NCBI RefSeq assembly: GCF_030123105.1
Contig: NZ_CP126095.1
Location: 6,262,001-6,326,000, forward strand
DNA: 64,000 nucleotides
Direction of reading: 5' to 3'
Origin: Paenibacillus sp. G2S3
Lineage (GTDB): Bacteria; Bacillota; Bacilli; Paenibacillales; Paenibacillaceae
Shown here: piece by piece, positions 26,166 through 35,977 of the stretch
Layout: the number at the start of each line of letters is the position of its first letter
Position numbering within the stretch: position 1 is the first letter of the stretch
Made by a program: the position numbers and the translations under genes
The notes under the pieces: generated by a model
The model's database searches: none
What the model was told of the DNA's origin: nothing
The model's input: only the letters and a program-made list of their open reading frames with translations

Positions 26166-27167
26166 ATGGAGCCGCTGACGGACCCTTTTGGGCGTTTACA
26201 CGATTACATCCGCATTTCGGTTACCGACCGCTGCAACCTGCGTTGCATTTATTGTATGCCAGCGGAAGGGATGGAATTCCAGCCGCAGGACGAGATTCTG
26301 AGCTATGAGGAAATCACCGCAGTTGTGGAATCGCTAGCACCACTTGGATTACGCAAGGTACGGCTAACAGGTGGAGAGCCTCTTGTACGCAAAGACCTGG
26401 AGAAGCTAGTGGCGATGATATCTGCCATTCCGGGGATCGATGATATTTCACTAACTACGAACGGATTAATGCTTCCAGCTAAAGCAGCACTGCTAAAAGA
26501 AGCAGGACTATCACGAGTGAACATCAGTCTGGACTCTTTACGCCAAGATCGCTTCTCTATGATTACACGCGGCGGAGAGGTCTCCAAGGTACTTAAGGGG
26601 ATCGAGGCTGCACAAGCTGCTGGGCTGGAGCCGATTAAGCTTAATGTTGTATTAATGAAAGGGATTAATGATGACGAGATCAAAGACTTCATCTCCCTTA
26701 CTCTGAACAGTCCACTAAATGTACGTTTTATTGAATATATGCCCATCGGAAGTGCTACTGATTCTTGGCGCCAAGCCTATCTACCGCTGGAAACTGTAAT
26801 AGAAGCCTGTACTGCGGCCGGTTGGGAAACCCAGGAGGCGGAGATGCCATCTGGCAATGGCCCTTCCCAGAATCGGCGGGTAATTGGAGCGCAAGGAACC
26901 TTCGGTCTAATCCATCCTGTAAGCGAACACTTCTGCGATAACTGCAACCGTCTGCGACTCACAGCTGATGGTCATATCAAAGCTTGTCTGTATTGGGCGG
27001 ATGAGTACCATGTGCGTCCTTTAATAAGCGATCCCGCAGCGATGCAAGCCTTATTCCGAAAAGCTCTGGGCAACAAGCCACATAACCACGAAATGGCATT
27101 AGCCTTGGAGAAAAAAGCACAAAGCCACACGCCGACGGCTCGGCGTATGTCTCAAATTGGAGGCTAA
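26166..27167 (+). CDS. moaA: GTP 3',8-cyclase MoaA (molybdenum cofactor biosynthesis)
   Basis: A radical-SAM enzyme for the first step of molybdopterin synthesis from GTP. The N-terminal cluster motif is CNLRCIYC (residues 22-29, within the [15 protein letters not shown] segment). The C-terminal second cluster is [20 protein letters not shown], and the chain ends with the conserved Gly-Gly tail (SQIGG). 333 residues is normal length. The ATG at 26166 is preceded by AAGGGAG. Of the Moco genes only moaA is here; it is divergent from a TorD-like chaperone. Confidence 0.95.
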   Translation: MEPLTDPFGRLHDYIRISVTDRCNLRCIYCMPAEGMEFQPQDEILSYEEITAVVESLAPLGLRKVRLTGGEPLVRKDLEKLVAMISAIPGIDDISLTTNGLMLPAKAALLKEAGLSRVNISLDSLRQDRFSMITRGGEVSKVLKGIEAAQAAGLEPIKLNVVLMKGINDDEIKDFISLTLNSPLNVRFIEYMPIGSATDSWRQAYLPLETVIEACTAAGWETQEAEMPSGNGPSQNRRVIGAQGTFGLIHPVSEHFCDNCNRLRLTADGHIKACLYWADEYHVRPLISDPAAMQALFRKALGNKPHNHEMALALEKKAQSHTPTARRMSQIGG

Positions 27168-27180
27168 TCTGTCTCATTAA

Positions 27181-27221
27181 AAACGCCGCTTCCCCCAAGC
27201 CATCTGGGGAAAGCGGCGTTT
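27181..27221. terminator. Bidirectional terminator moaA / SLH protein
   Basis: Long stem AAACGCCGCTTCCCC / GGGGAAAGCGGCGTTT (27181-27195 with 27206-27221) between convergent genes. Confidence 0.85.
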
Positions 27222-27258
27222 CATTTGGAGATTAAAGGATAGCCTTCGCCATCCACTC

Positions 27259-30200
27259 TTATAGATACAGGGCATCGAGCAGCTTGTAAAGCGTCGCTGC
27301 TGCCTCCGCTCTTGTTGCATTGTTCTCAGATCGGAAGGTATTATCTTCGAATCCACCCAGTAGCCCCGCTTCAACACCCGCTTTTACGGATGCCTGTGCC
27401 CATTGTGGAATAGAGGCAAGATCGGCGAAGTGCACCTCTTTATCCGATTGCTTATGGGCATTAGCCTTCAAAGCATTGGCGAGCATAACTGACATCTCGG
27501 CACGGGTAATTTTCTCCGAAGGCTCGAAGAACATTTTACCGTTCACATCATATCCACGAAGGATTCCTGCATCTACCGCCGCTGCTACATCACCTGCAGC
27601 CCAAGCTGGAATCGCACTTTGATCCGCGAATTTCACTGTGCTACCTGTAGATTGCAAACCAAGCGCCCGTACAATCATAGAAGCGAACTGTGCCCGGGTA
27701 ACATCCTCATTCGGACGGAAGGTATGATTCTCGTACCCTTTCATGATGCCCATTCCGATTAGACGATCTGTAAATTCATTAGACCAATGATTACTCAAAT
27801 CTATAATTGATGGGGCTTGATAATTAAACACAGCATATTTGGCAAACTGATTTACGCTTGCAGTTATAGTACCATCCGTTTGATTCTGGCCACCAACATA
27901 AACCCACTTGTTAAGCTGTTCATTGTAATAGTAGATAGCTGCTTTGTGCCCCGATGTAATCTTGGTCGCATCGTATTTGAGGGACAGTTCCACAGGCTTA
28001 CTGAGCATGCCTGCCTTGTCACTAGTAAGCTCTACTGCTGCACTCACAGCCTGAAGATCGCCCATTGCTGGCGTCTCACCAGTGGCAACAACCGAAAAGG
28101 TAATTTCACTGTTACCAGACAACGCTCCAGCCGGAATCGTAAAGCTGCCCACGTCTTTAAGTGTGCCCGTTCCTCCTTGCTGTGCCTTTACATCCAATTC
28201 TACCTGAGAAGTTGTAGAAGGCTGCTCTGTAGGGGATGGTGTCGGGGTAGGAACTGGAGTTGCAACTGGTCCGCTGCCCCCTCCACTGCTAGTGCCCGGG
28301 GTTACAACTACGGTGCGTACAACCTCAGCAGACACATTGCCAGCCAAATCTGTGGCATTGTACTTCAGTGTATAGGTTCCTGGAGTCTGAACATCTACTG
28401 TTCCTGTCACCAGGATAGAGCCTGCAACCCCAACTTTGTCAGTAACGTCTGCGCCAGGATCCTTGAAGTCATCCCCTTGGGTCAGACTAAGATGGCTATC
28501 CCCTTTCAAGGTAATCACAGGCGCTGTACGATCGATATTCACAGCAATCGGCAATGTTGTCTTATTTTCTAAAGAATCCGTTGCGTTAAATTGCAGTTGA
28601 TGTTGACCTTCTTCCGAAATCTCAACCACTTTCCCACTTTCATACGGTAGGAAATTGCCGTTTATATCGGTCGCTAATTGAATGGATACATCCGAGCCTG
28701 GAATATATACGCTGGCATACACGCTTACGGAAACACTCTGATTCGTCCAGTTACCGCTTAAATAAGCTTGTCCGTTCTCAGTCTTTAATGTGCTATGAAG
28801 CGCCAATGGAGTGATACTATCATCTCCGCTAAGCGTTACTTCAAAAGCCTTTGTTACTGTAGCTAATCCCCGCTGAATCGTAGCTGTTAAGGTCAGCTTC
28901 GTATCCTGCTTAGGCTGGAATTTGATTTTGCCATCATTCGTCATCAGGACCGGATTGGAGCTTTTCCACACAATGCTTGTCCCGTGTTTGCCTTCAGAAG
29001 GCAACATTAGATCCGTCTTAATTGCGCTTGTGTCTCCAAGATCTAACTCAGTCATAGTATCGTTAACTGCCTGCTGATCGCTATACGAATCCACATCTAC
29101 AAAAATCGGATTGGAATAAAACCACATATCACTATAATTACGGGCGTTGATTTCTTCGAAACGAGTTAGGTTATCGACAGTATTATTTTTCGGATCAATT
29201 TGTGGTTCGCCGTTAACCGTTTCTCCAGCAACATCAGTACCAAGATTAGTCCCTCTTAAACGGAAATAACGATCCTTGTCCGCTGCCCCTACCTTGTACT
29301 TAATGACATTGTAGCCTTCGGCATCCGTAGTCCAGTCCTCGCTTGTGAAACGTTTCAGAACTTTTGTAGTATTGTTAGTTGCTTTAGTGTACTCAGGTGT
29401 ACCTGGTTCAACCTTGCCATTGACTTCACCGGAGATCAAATCTACATGATCCACCTTAACGGCGTCGCCATTATTATTTTGCTGTGGACTTTTGAAACGG
29501 ATGGTAAGCTCTAGGTCGTCCCCTTGTTTTACATCCAGTTCGCCGCCCATTTCTTCCTCTTCTCCATCTCCAGACACATTAAATTCTAATGCATTGATGA
29601 GATCACCAAAAACAGAAAAGGATTTGCCCGACCGCATGCCGTCTACGACAGCGTTAATATCGGAGCCATCTACCCAAGTGTAGTTCTTGGAATACTCGCC
29701 AGGCCAGTAACCGCTAGAGAATTGATCATTTTTTGTTTTGAAATGAAAATCTGAGTTAGCAAAATTCCAAAATCTGCGGCCCTCACCAAGCAATGCGTCC
29801 CACATTCCTCCAAGCTGTGCAACCTTGACGTCTGTACCTCCGTAAGTCTCAGGCGTCTCTCCTCGGTCACTCGCCATCTGATTGCCTAGCATACCTTCAA
29901 AGCCGAAGACAAGATTCGGATCGATATTGTTAAAGTCACGGATATCCTCTATTTTAAGCTCCGCGCTTGTACCATTTTTTCTGGAGGGGTGATTGATCAG
30001 TACATAGCTATCTGGATAATGGCTACTTAGCCATTTCATAGCTGTACGAGTATCTTCTTTTGTAGAAAAAGCTCTCTTATCCGCTGCGCTCCACTCAGCC
30101 ACATCTGCCGGATTGAACATACTTACATCTCGATTAGTAAATAAATATTCAAATTGATTAATAGCCTTCAAAGCTTCTGCGGACCCTGGGTGATCTGTAA

Positions 30201-30663
30201 CAATCCCAACCGCAGCATGATCATATTGGGGCATATCCCACTCAAAGCCGGAAAAAATAATTTTGCCAGCGTATTTACCTTCTGCCTGTAATTTCTTGAT
30301 TTTTTCATTCTGATAATCCACAATGCCTTGAGACATCGGAATGGAGCCGCCAGGAATATTCATCCCTTCATCATCCCGGTCAGAAACCCGAAGATGATCC
30401 GCCAGTGCCATCCAGTCAAAACCATTCTGTTCAAATGCAGTATCTAGTACACTCATCAGTGATTCCTGAGCATCATTCGATTCAAAAGTATGTGCGTGGT
30501 ATTCACCTGTCATCCATTTCCCTGAAAGTTCAGAAGCTGTAGCCGTCAAATCAGGCGTTGATTCACCTGAAGCACTGTAAACTGTCTGCAATGAAAAGTT
30601 GGGTGCTAACAATAAAACGGCAAGCGAACTAGTTAGAAAAACGCGAACTCTGCTCTTCTTCAA
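27259..30663 (-). CDS. SLH-anchored secreted PHP-domain (CehA/McbA-type) metallohydrolase
   Basis: 1134 residues. A signal peptide (residues 1-31, ending near VYSASG) precedes a PHP-like metal site: GEYHAHTFESND (about residue 53), ALADH (about 82), INHPSRKNG and NFANSDFHF. Further on are a bacterial-Ig-type module (ITLKGDSHLSLTQGDDFKDP, about 713), a Pro/Thr/Gly-rich linker (about 785-815) and a beta domain (about 830-935). Three SLH repeats end the chain (about 955-1130: GYENHTFRPNEDVTRAQFAS and two similar). SLH repeats bind pyruvylated cell-wall polymer, so the enzyme is likely held on the cell surface. Phosphoesterase or phosphodiesterase activity is inferred; substrate unknown. Its promoter overlaps a long palindrome. 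Confidence 0.87.
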   Translation of the reverse strand: MKKSRVRVFLTSSLAVLLLAPNFSLQTVYSASGESTPDLTATASELSGKWMTGEYHAHTFESNDAQESLMSVLDTAFEQNGFDWMALADHLRVSDRDDEGMNIPGGSIPMSQGIVDYQNEKIKKLQAEGKYAGKIIFSGFEWDMPQYDHAAVGIVTDHPGSAEALKAINQFEYLFTNRDVSMFNPADVAEWSAADKRAFSTKEDTRTAMKWLSSHYPDSYVLINHPSRKNGTSAELKIEDIRDFNNIDPNLVFGFEGMLGNQMASDRGETPETYGGTDVKVAQLGGMWDALLGEGRRFWNFANSDFHFKTKNDQFSSGYWPGEYSKNYTWVDGSDINAVVDGMRSGKSFSVFGDLINALEFNVSGDGEEEEMGGELDVKQGDDLELTIRFKSPQQNNNGDAVKVDHVDLISGEVNGKVEPGTPEYTKATNNTTKVLKRFTSEDWTTDAEGYNVIKYKVGAADKDRYFRLRGTNLGTDVAGETVNGEPQIDPKNNTVDNLTRFEEINARNYSDMWFYSNPIFVDVDSYSDQQAVNDTMTELDLGDTSAIKTDLMLPSEGKHGTSIVWKSSNPVLMTNDGKIKFQPKQDTKLTLTATIQRGLATVTKAFEVTLSGDDSITPLALHSTLKTENGQAYLSGNWTNQSVSVSVYASVYIPGSDVSIQLATDINGNFLPYESGKVVEISEEGQHQLQFNATDSLENKTTLPIAVNIDRTAPVITLKGDSHLSLTQGDDFKDPGADVTDKVGVAGSILVTGTVDVQTPGTYTLKYNATDLAGNVSAEVVRTVVVTPGTSSGGGSGPVATPVPTPTPSPTEQPSTTSQVELDVKAQQGGTGTLKDVGSFTIPAGALSGNSEITFSVVATGETPAMGDLQAVSAAVELTSDKAGMLSKPVELSLKYDATKITSGHKAAIYYYNEQLNKWVYVGGQNQTDGTITASVNQFAKYAVFNYQAPSIIDLSNHWSNEFTDRLIGMGIMKGYENHTFRPNEDVTRAQFASMIVRALGLQSTGSTVKFADQSAIPAWAAGDVAAAVDAGILRGYDVNGKMFFEPSEKITRAEMSVMLANALKANAHKQSDKEVHFADLASIPQWAQASVKAGVEAGLLGGFEDNTFRSENNATRAEAAATLYKLLDALYL

Positions 30664-30690
30664 AATGATTAATCCTCCGATGTCTTTATG

Positions 30691-30726
30691 ATTTTCTATT
30701 ATTCTATATTTAGAATAGTAGAAAAT
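30691..30726. promoter_or_regulatory. Long palindromic operator over the SLH-PHP gene promoter
   Basis: Two 16-base arms (30691-30706 and 30711-30726) with one mismatch flank a TATT centre. On the minus strand TTTACA (30727-30732) and TATAGA (30703-30708), 18 bases apart, form a possible promoter whose spacer and -10 lie inside the palindrome. Confidence 0.6.
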
Positions 30727-30753
30727 TGTAAAGACATGTCGGATTTTGTTGCA

Positions 30754-30785
30754 TGTTTATGTAAATATTCATATTTACATAAACA
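30754..30785. repeat. Perfect 15-bp inverted repeat
   Basis: Arm 30754-30768 (TGTTTATGTAAATAT) and its exact complement 30771-30785, with a two-base centre, lie between the histidine kinase stop and the SLH-PHP promoter. No U run follows on the minus strand, so it looks more like a binding site than a terminator. Confidence 0.65.
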
Positions 30786-30793
30786 CTGCCGAT

Positions 30794-31846
30794 TTATTTC
30801 TTTGGCATTGGTAAGCTCACTACAAAAGCCGTTCCTTCACCGGGTCGGCTGGCTACGGTTACTTTACCTTTATGTAGCTCAACGATCTTCTTAACCAGTG
30901 ATAGGCCCAGGCCACTACCTCCCCCGCTCGCTGTTCTAGCTTTGTCTGCCTTATAGAAGCGATCAAAGATGCGAGGTAAGTCTTCTTCAGAGATACCAAT
31001 TCCACTATCTTGAATCTCCACCTCTACCCGCTCATCTACCGTTCGAAGCTTGATATGAATACATCCATTCTGGGGAGTGAATTTAATACTGTTATGAAGA
31101 AGATTGGTCCAGACCTGGGTCATTAAATCTTTTACCGCAGTTACATTCACTTCCTCCAATTCAGCCTCTACCTCTATATTTTTCTCCAGCCACTGTGGCT
31201 CAGAAGCCAAAATCGTATCTCTAAGCTGCTTATCCAGACGATAAACCTGATTTTCAAACGGGAAATTGCCTGATTCAAGCGCGGACAGCTTCAATAAATT
31301 ATCACTGAGTCCAGATACGCGGGTGCTCTCAGCCACGATAATATTAAGGTAGTGCCTCCTACTTTCCACATTCAGAGTCTCATCCTGCAGCGCAAGAGCA
31401 AACCCCCGAATCGAGGTTAGTGGAGATTGAATTTCATGCGATACGTTGGAGATAAAATCCTGGCGCATGGTCTCCATCTGACTCAGCTCACTTGCCATTA
31501 CATTGATACTCTCAACAATTTCTCCGAATTCGCCGTATTCCCTATTATTATCCAATACTACATTAAAATCACCCTTAGCAATTCGTCCTAACCCTTCAAT
31601 GATTGATCTATAAAAGACACGTTCCCAGCCACGAAATAGCTTGGAGACTACCAATGCCATCATGAACAAGATCACAATACCGACCATCACGCTGATTAAT
31701 TGGACCAAATAATCCGAGGAGGGGCGCCCAGCCCTGCTATATATCCAGTTCATTAGGAAATAAGCTGCAGTCCAGCTAATCCCAACGCCACCGAAATAAA
31801 CAAAGGACATCCCAATCCGCTTAATGATCTCCTTAAATCGATTCAT
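30794..31846 (-). CDS. Sensor histidine kinase
   Basis: 350 residues. Two membrane helices (about 12-36 and 46-69) flank a very short external segment, then HAMP (about 70-125), HisKA with His137 in NVSHEIQSPLTSIRG, and the ATPase domain ending in the GGGSGLGLSLVKKIVELHKG G-box. The small sensor loop suggests sensing within the membrane, as in intramembrane-sensing kinases of Firmicutes; this is inference. It overlaps the response regulator gene by ATGA, so the two form a pair. Signal unknown. Confidence 0.92.
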   Translation of the reverse strand: MNRFKEIIKRIGMSFVYFGGVGISWTAAYFLMNWIYSRAGRPSSDYLVQLISVMVGIVILFMMALVVSKLFRGWERVFYRSIIEGLGRIAKGDFNVVLDNNREYGEFGEIVESINVMASELSQMETMRQDFISNVSHEIQSPLTSIRGFALALQDETLNVESRRHYLNIIVAESTRVSGLSDNLLKLSALESGNFPFENQVYRLDKQLRDTILASEPQWLEKNIEVEAELEEVNVTAVKDLMTQVWTNLLHNSIKFTPQNGCIHIKLRTVDERVEVEIQDSGIGISEEDLPRIFDRFYKADKARTASGGGSGLGLSLVKKIVELHKGKVTVASRPGEGTAFVVSLPMPKK

Positions 31847-32520
31847 GCCTCAGCCTCCAACCGGTAACCAAGACCACGGATCGTACGAATCACGAACCCA
31901 TAGTTATCCTGATTAAAACGTTCACGCAAACGGTTGATATGCACATCCAGCGTTCGTTCATTTCCCTCAAAATCATAACCCCAAATCTCTTCGATCAGCC
32001 TGTCTCTAGTCAAGGTCTGACCCGGATAGCTAGCCAGCTTAAATAGGAGCTCAAACTCTTTAAGTGGCAATGTGATCTCTCCATATTCCGAGGAAACCTC
32101 ATAGGTTTTGCGATTCATTCGCAATCGACCTATGGTCACACTTTGTGCAGCAGAAATTTGATATCGCTTGAGCAGCGCCTTTACTCGCGCAATTAGCACC
32201 ACTGGCTCAAAGGGCTTGACGAGATAGTCATCACTTCCCAGCTCAAAGCCCTTCACAATTTGTGAGGTCTCACCCTTAGCCGTCAGCATCAATATCGGAA
32301 AATCATAAGCTTGACGTATTTTCCGGCATAGCTCCCAACCATCCAAATTGGGCATCATCACATCAATAATAGCTAAATCTATGTTATTACCTTCCAGAAT
32401 CTGAAGAGCCTCCAGTCCATCGGAAGCCCCATAAATCTCATCCAACCCCTCAGCTCTCAGAAATACTTCTACCAATTCGCGGATGTGCGGATCGTCGTCC
32501 GCTACTAGTATTTTTGTCAT
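31843..32520 (-). CDS. OmpR-family response regulator
   Basis: 225 residues. Receiver domain with acidic pocket (DDD, residues 8-10), phospho-acceptor Asp53 in [11 protein letters not shown] and Lys in LVKPF, then a winged-helix DNA-binding domain ending [13 protein letters not shown]. Its 5' end lies inside the 3' end of the ABC exporter gene (71-base overlap); GAGGAGG is found 12 bases before the ATG. Partner of the overlapping kinase. Confidence 0.93.
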   Translation of the reverse strand: MTKILVADDDPHIRELVEVFLRAEGLDEIYGASDGLEALQILEGNNIDLAIIDVMMPNLDGWELCRKIRQAYDFPILMLTAKGETSQIVKGFELGSDDYLVKPFEPVVLIARVKALLKRYQISAAQSVTIGRLRMNRKTYEVSSEYGEITLPLKEFELLFKLASYPGQTLTRDRLIEEIWGYDFEGNERTLDVHINRLRERFNQDNYGFVIRTIRGLGYRLEAEA

Positions 32521-34306
32521 GTATCACTGGAGCCTCCTCTTTATTGTCCTGAATTTCAGGATTATTCATCTGCAGCTGCTGGGTAGCAAATTCCCGGTAT
32601 AGCTCATGATTGTCCAACAGCTCTTCATGTCTTCCCATTCCGGTAATCTGACCTTTTTCCATAAAAATAATCTGCTCTGCATTTACAACCGTAGCCAAAC
32701 GGTGAGCAATTACAATCGTAGTCCGACCCTTCATCAAATTGGACAGTGCCTTCTGCACTACCGCCTCTGATTGGCTATCCAAACTGGAAGTGGCTTCATC
32801 AAGCATAAGAATCTTTGGATTCCGCAGTAGTGCTCTGGCAATGGCAATCCGTTGCCGTTGTCCACCAGACAGCTTCACGCCTCTTTCGCCGACATCCGTA
32901 TTATATCCTTCAGGAAGTGCATCAATAAAGCCATCTGCATAAGCCATTGCTGCTGCTGCGTGCATCTCCTCCCTGCTAACGTCCCGATCCAATCCGTAGG
33001 TTAAATTCTCAGCAATCGTACCGGCCAACAGCGGACTTTCCTGCGAGACATACCCTATAAGCTTCCGCCACGAACGTAGTGAGAATGTAGACACTGGCTT
33101 GTCACCCAGCTTAATCAGACCTGACTGAGGCTCGTAAAAACGTTCTAGCAACGAGAACAACGTGGTCTTACCGCCCCCGCTCGGTCCGACAATAGCCGTC
33201 ACCTGACCCGGAAGCATCTGGAAGCTTACATCGTTCAACACCTTCTCACCATTTTTATATCCAAAGCTTAGACCCTCTACCGAGATAGGTCCTTCTGCAC
33301 CGTTCGCCTCTTCCTGTCCTTCATATACTTCCTCTTCTGCTGCCAGAGTCTCAATAATACGCTCTGAGGCACCCTTTGCCTTCTGAATCTGTGTGAAGAA
33401 CGTAGTCAATTGAGTAAGTGGCATAATAATCTGAATAAGATAAAGAATAAAGGCGACTAGTTCTCCAGCCGTCAAGACGCCGGAAGATACCTGCATTCCA
33501 CCATAACCGATAATGACTACAAGCAACATCATAAAAACAAAGGAGACGAGTGGACTGATCATCGCGCTAATCTTGCCTTCACGAATACCAAAGGAAAGCA
33601 GGTTCATAATTCCACTCTTGCCTGCCTCGTACTCTTTTTTCTCTGCGCCCGAGGATTTGACTAGACGGATCTCTGATAAAACACCACTAAGTGTAGCGGT
33701 AAAAGAAGCGGTCTCGTCTTGCATCCCCTTGGAAATTTTGTACATCTGCCGTCCAAGCGGTACTAGAATCAGCGCAGACAGTGGAAGAACAGTAAATAGA
33801 ACAAGCGTCATTTTCCAATTTAAAAACAGTAAAACTGAGATCGAACCTACAATGGAGATCACTCCGGTAAATAGACTGGCTAGATGCTCAGAAATCAGCG
33901 TTTTGATGATCCCCGTATCATTCGTCATGCGGCTGACACTTTCTCCTGTTCGGTTGTCATTATAATAAGCCACAGGCAGAACTAGAAATTTACGCCACAA
34001 TCGATCCCGCAGACCTGCAACCATCTTCTGGCCCACATAATTCAGCAGGTAGATGGAGATTCCTCCGGCAATCGTCTGTGCGATAAACGCGGCTGCAATG
34101 CCCACAATTTGCAGCTTGCTAACGGAAGCCAGGGAGAAGCCATCCACCAAGTTCTTAGTGAACATCGGGATGACCAGACTGACCAAAGTTGATATCATGC
34201 TTAGCGCAATGGCTATAGCCAATAAGCCGTATGAAGGCTTGGTTTCTCTTAGTAGCGTTAAGAACGGCTTCAGCGCCATCTTTCGCTTGGGATCGGATTT
34301 CTTCAT
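32450..34306 (-). CDS. ABC-type exporter, fused membrane and ATPase domains
   Basis: 618 residues: six-helix exporter domain (about 15-320), then the ATPase domain with Walker [10 protein letters not shown], signature [15 protein letters not shown], Walker [11 protein letters not shown] and the switch His (IAHRLATV). It works as a homodimer or heterodimer in multidrug or lipid export. I chose ATG at 34306 with AGGGGAA eight bases upstream. The C-terminal tail after about residue 585 is polar and overlaps the response regulator gene by 71 bases, so exporter, regulator and kinase form one operon. Substrate unknown. Confidence 0.92.
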   Translation of the reverse strand: MKKSDPKRKMALKPFLTLLRETKPSYGLLAIAIALSMISTLVSLVIPMFTKNLVDGFSLASVSKLQIVGIAAAFIAQTIAGGISIYLLNYVGQKMVAGLRDRLWRKFLVLPVAYYNDNRTGESVSRMTNDTGIIKTLISEHLASLFTGVISIVGSISVLLFLNWKMTLVLFTVLPLSALILVPLGRQMYKISKGMQDETASFTATLSGVLSEIRLVKSSGAEKKEYEAGKSGIMNLLSFGIREGKISAMISPLVSFVFMMLLVVIIGYGGMQVSSGVLTAGELVAFILYLIQIIMPLTQLTTFFTQIQKAKGASERIIETLAAEEEVYEGQEEANGAEGPISVEGLSFGYKNGEKVLNDVSFQMLPGQVTAIVGPSGGGKTTLFSLLERFYEPQSGLIKLGDKPVSTFSLRSWRKLIGYVSQESPLLAGTIAENLTYGLDRDVSREEMHAAAAMAYADGFIDALPEGYNTDVGERGVKLSGGQRQRIAIARALLRNPKILMLDEATSSLDSQSEAVVQKALSNLMKGRTTIVIAHRLATVVNAEQIIFMEKGQITGMGRHEELLDNHELYREFATQQLQMNNPEIQDNKEEAPVIHDKNTSSGRRSAHPRIGRSISES

Positions 34307-34673
34307 AACATTAATTCCCCTTTTCTTAATAGCTCTACGAGAAAAGCATAGCAATATCTTTCTCGCCTTACACCCATCCTATCTACAGATTGTAAACTGA
34401 AGTTAAACCCGCTGATCTGGCATTGTGCGGACATCCTACGGAATTACCATCGGGCAAAATAATACCCGTTACACTTAGTGTTTATGCCTCCTACGGAAGC
34501 GTTCACGCATTTTTTGTCGCTTATCGTCTCAAACATAAATAAAACCCAAAATAATGTAAAAAAGTAAAAAAGGGTGTTTGTATCCCTTTTCAACACGTGT
34601 TACAGTGATAGAAGGGCCTACTATTGGCCACTCTACTCCAAGCAAGATATTTAGTGAGAAAGGAGTGAACCAT
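34307..34673. other. Divergent intergenic region ABC exporter / MFS transporter
   Basis: 367 bases without a supported gene. It contains an A/T-flanked hairpin AAAAGGG/CCCTTTT (34568-34574 with 34584-34590), whose minus-strand form ends in U runs, and the perfect palindrome AACACGTGTT at 34592-34601. Confidence 0.5.
34592..34601. promoter_or_regulatory. Palindrome AACACGTGTT upstream of MFS gene
   Basis: A perfect 10-bp palindrome about 73 bases before the TTG start of the transporter. A possible operator; no regulator gene is adjacent. Confidence 0.35.
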
Positions 34674-35897
34674 TTGCGAAAAGGCGTTATTCCATCTTCT
34701 ATCACGTCTTTAAAATGGTTCAATTTTTTTGTATATGGAACCATGGTCCTCTTCACCAGCTTCTTTCAACTATACCTGCTGGATGTAGGGATGAACAAAT
34801 TAGAGATTGGTGTCTTATTCTCTATGGGAGCGCTAGTATCCATATTTGCAAATCCATTTTGGGCGTTCTTAACAGACCGTTCTCAGAATATACGGCGTAT
34901 CGTTTTGCTTATGTTATTCGGAACGCTAGTGTTCTCACAGTTTATGTTTCGAGCAAATACATATGAAACGATCTACAACGCCATTATTTTGTTCTATTTC
35001 TTCCAAGGACCACTATTTGCTCAAAGCAACACAATGATTCTCAGCTATATTGACGGAACTAATCAGCGTTTCCGTTCTTTCCGGCTTTGGGGTTCAATAG
35101 GGTGGGCACTGATCGCGATTGTCGCCGGCTTTATCCTGGATTGGGCTGATGTATCCATCTTGACCTATCTGCTTACAGCGTTACTAGGTGCATCAATCCT
35201 ATCCGTTCTTGTATTGCCTAAAATTAACCATTCTATTATGAGAGCTCCGATGCCGTATAAGGGCTTAAGTAAGTTAATTTTCAATCCTTTTTTCTTGTGT
35301 TTTTTAGTGTTTGGTATTCTGGTATCCATACCAAACACTATGAACACCACATTTATATCCTTGTATATTACGGATCTGGGCGGTTCTAAAAAAATGATTG
35401 GTCTTGCCGTATTCCTCTCCTCCATTTTGGAGGTAGGCGTATTCGTTCTCTGTGACCGATTCCTGAAACGTAAAATTTCTGTTCTGCTCGGCTGGCTTGC
35501 ATTGGTCAGTGGTTTGTTCGTTTTGCGTTGGTGGTTTATGGCTGATGCGACTACTGCCCTTCAAGTGGTGTTTATTCAAATCTTACACTGTATAACATTC
35601 GGCGGCTTCTTCTATGTAGGTACCCAATTGACGATGCTCCTGATTCCACGGCCTTATCGCTCTTCCGGACAAGCGCTCTACACCCTAAGCTGGAGTGGGA
35701 TATCCGGTTTCATTGGAGGTATTCTCGGAGGTTGGATGTATCAGTATCTGGGTGCACAGAGCATGTATCAGACGGGTGTATTCTTGACGCTAATTGGAAC
35801 GCTTGGCTTTGGCTTCATGTGGCTCTTTGTTAGCCGTGGAGGGTATCGCCCCCCTACAGAGGAAGATGAAGAGATCTTCGACATCGAAGCATTGTAA
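34674..35897 (+). CDS. Major facilitator superfamily transporter
   Basis: 407 residues with about 12 hydrophobic helices. Start is TTG at 34674, chosen because AAGGAG lies seven bases upstream; the earlier in-frame ATG has none. Helix 1 begins at LKWFNFFVYGTMVLF, and an FADxxG-like loop (NPFWAFLTDRSQNIRRI, about residues 58-74) is the MFS motif A region. The pattern resembles the nucleoside/sugar-proton symporter-like group. The C-terminus is acidic (PPTEEDEEIFD). Monocistronic, with a shared terminator facing glnS. Substrate unknown. Confidence 0.82.
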   Translation: MRKGVIPSSITSLKWFNFFVYGTMVLFTSFFQLYLLDVGMNKLEIGVLFSMGALVSIFANPFWAFLTDRSQNIRRIVLLMLFGTLVFSQFMFRANTYETIYNAIILFYFFQGPLFAQSNTMILSYIDGTNQRFRSFRLWGSIGWALIAIVAGFILDWADVSILTYLLTALLGASILSVLVLPKINHSIMRAPMPYKGLSKLIFNPFFLCFLVFGILVSIPNTMNTTFISLYITDLGGSKKMIGLAVFLSSILEVGVFVLCDRFLKRKISVLLGWLALVSGLFVLRWWFMADATTALQVVFIQILHCITFGGFFYVGTQLTMLLIPRPYRSSGQALYTLSWSGISGFIGGILGGWMYQYLGAQSMYQTGVFLTLIGTLGFGFMWLFVSRGGYRPPTEEDEEIFDIEAL

Positions 35898-35903
35898 GTC
35901 AAC

Positions 35904-35950
35904 AAAAGCAGGCCCAAACGTACCTATTCGGGACGTTTGGGCCTGCTTTT
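35904..35950. terminator. Bidirectional terminator MFS / glnS
   Basis: An 18-bp perfect stem (35904-35921 with 35933-35950), starting AAAAGCAGGCCC, lies between convergent genes with T runs on both strands. Confidence 0.92.
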
Positions 35951-35977
35951 TGTTGTTATCTTGAGTAATTTATCTAT

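Noticed and set aside
30754..30785. Terminator of the histidine kinase gene
   Set aside because: The palindrome is perfect but AT-only in effect and is not followed by a U run on the minus strand. It is kept as a possible binding site.
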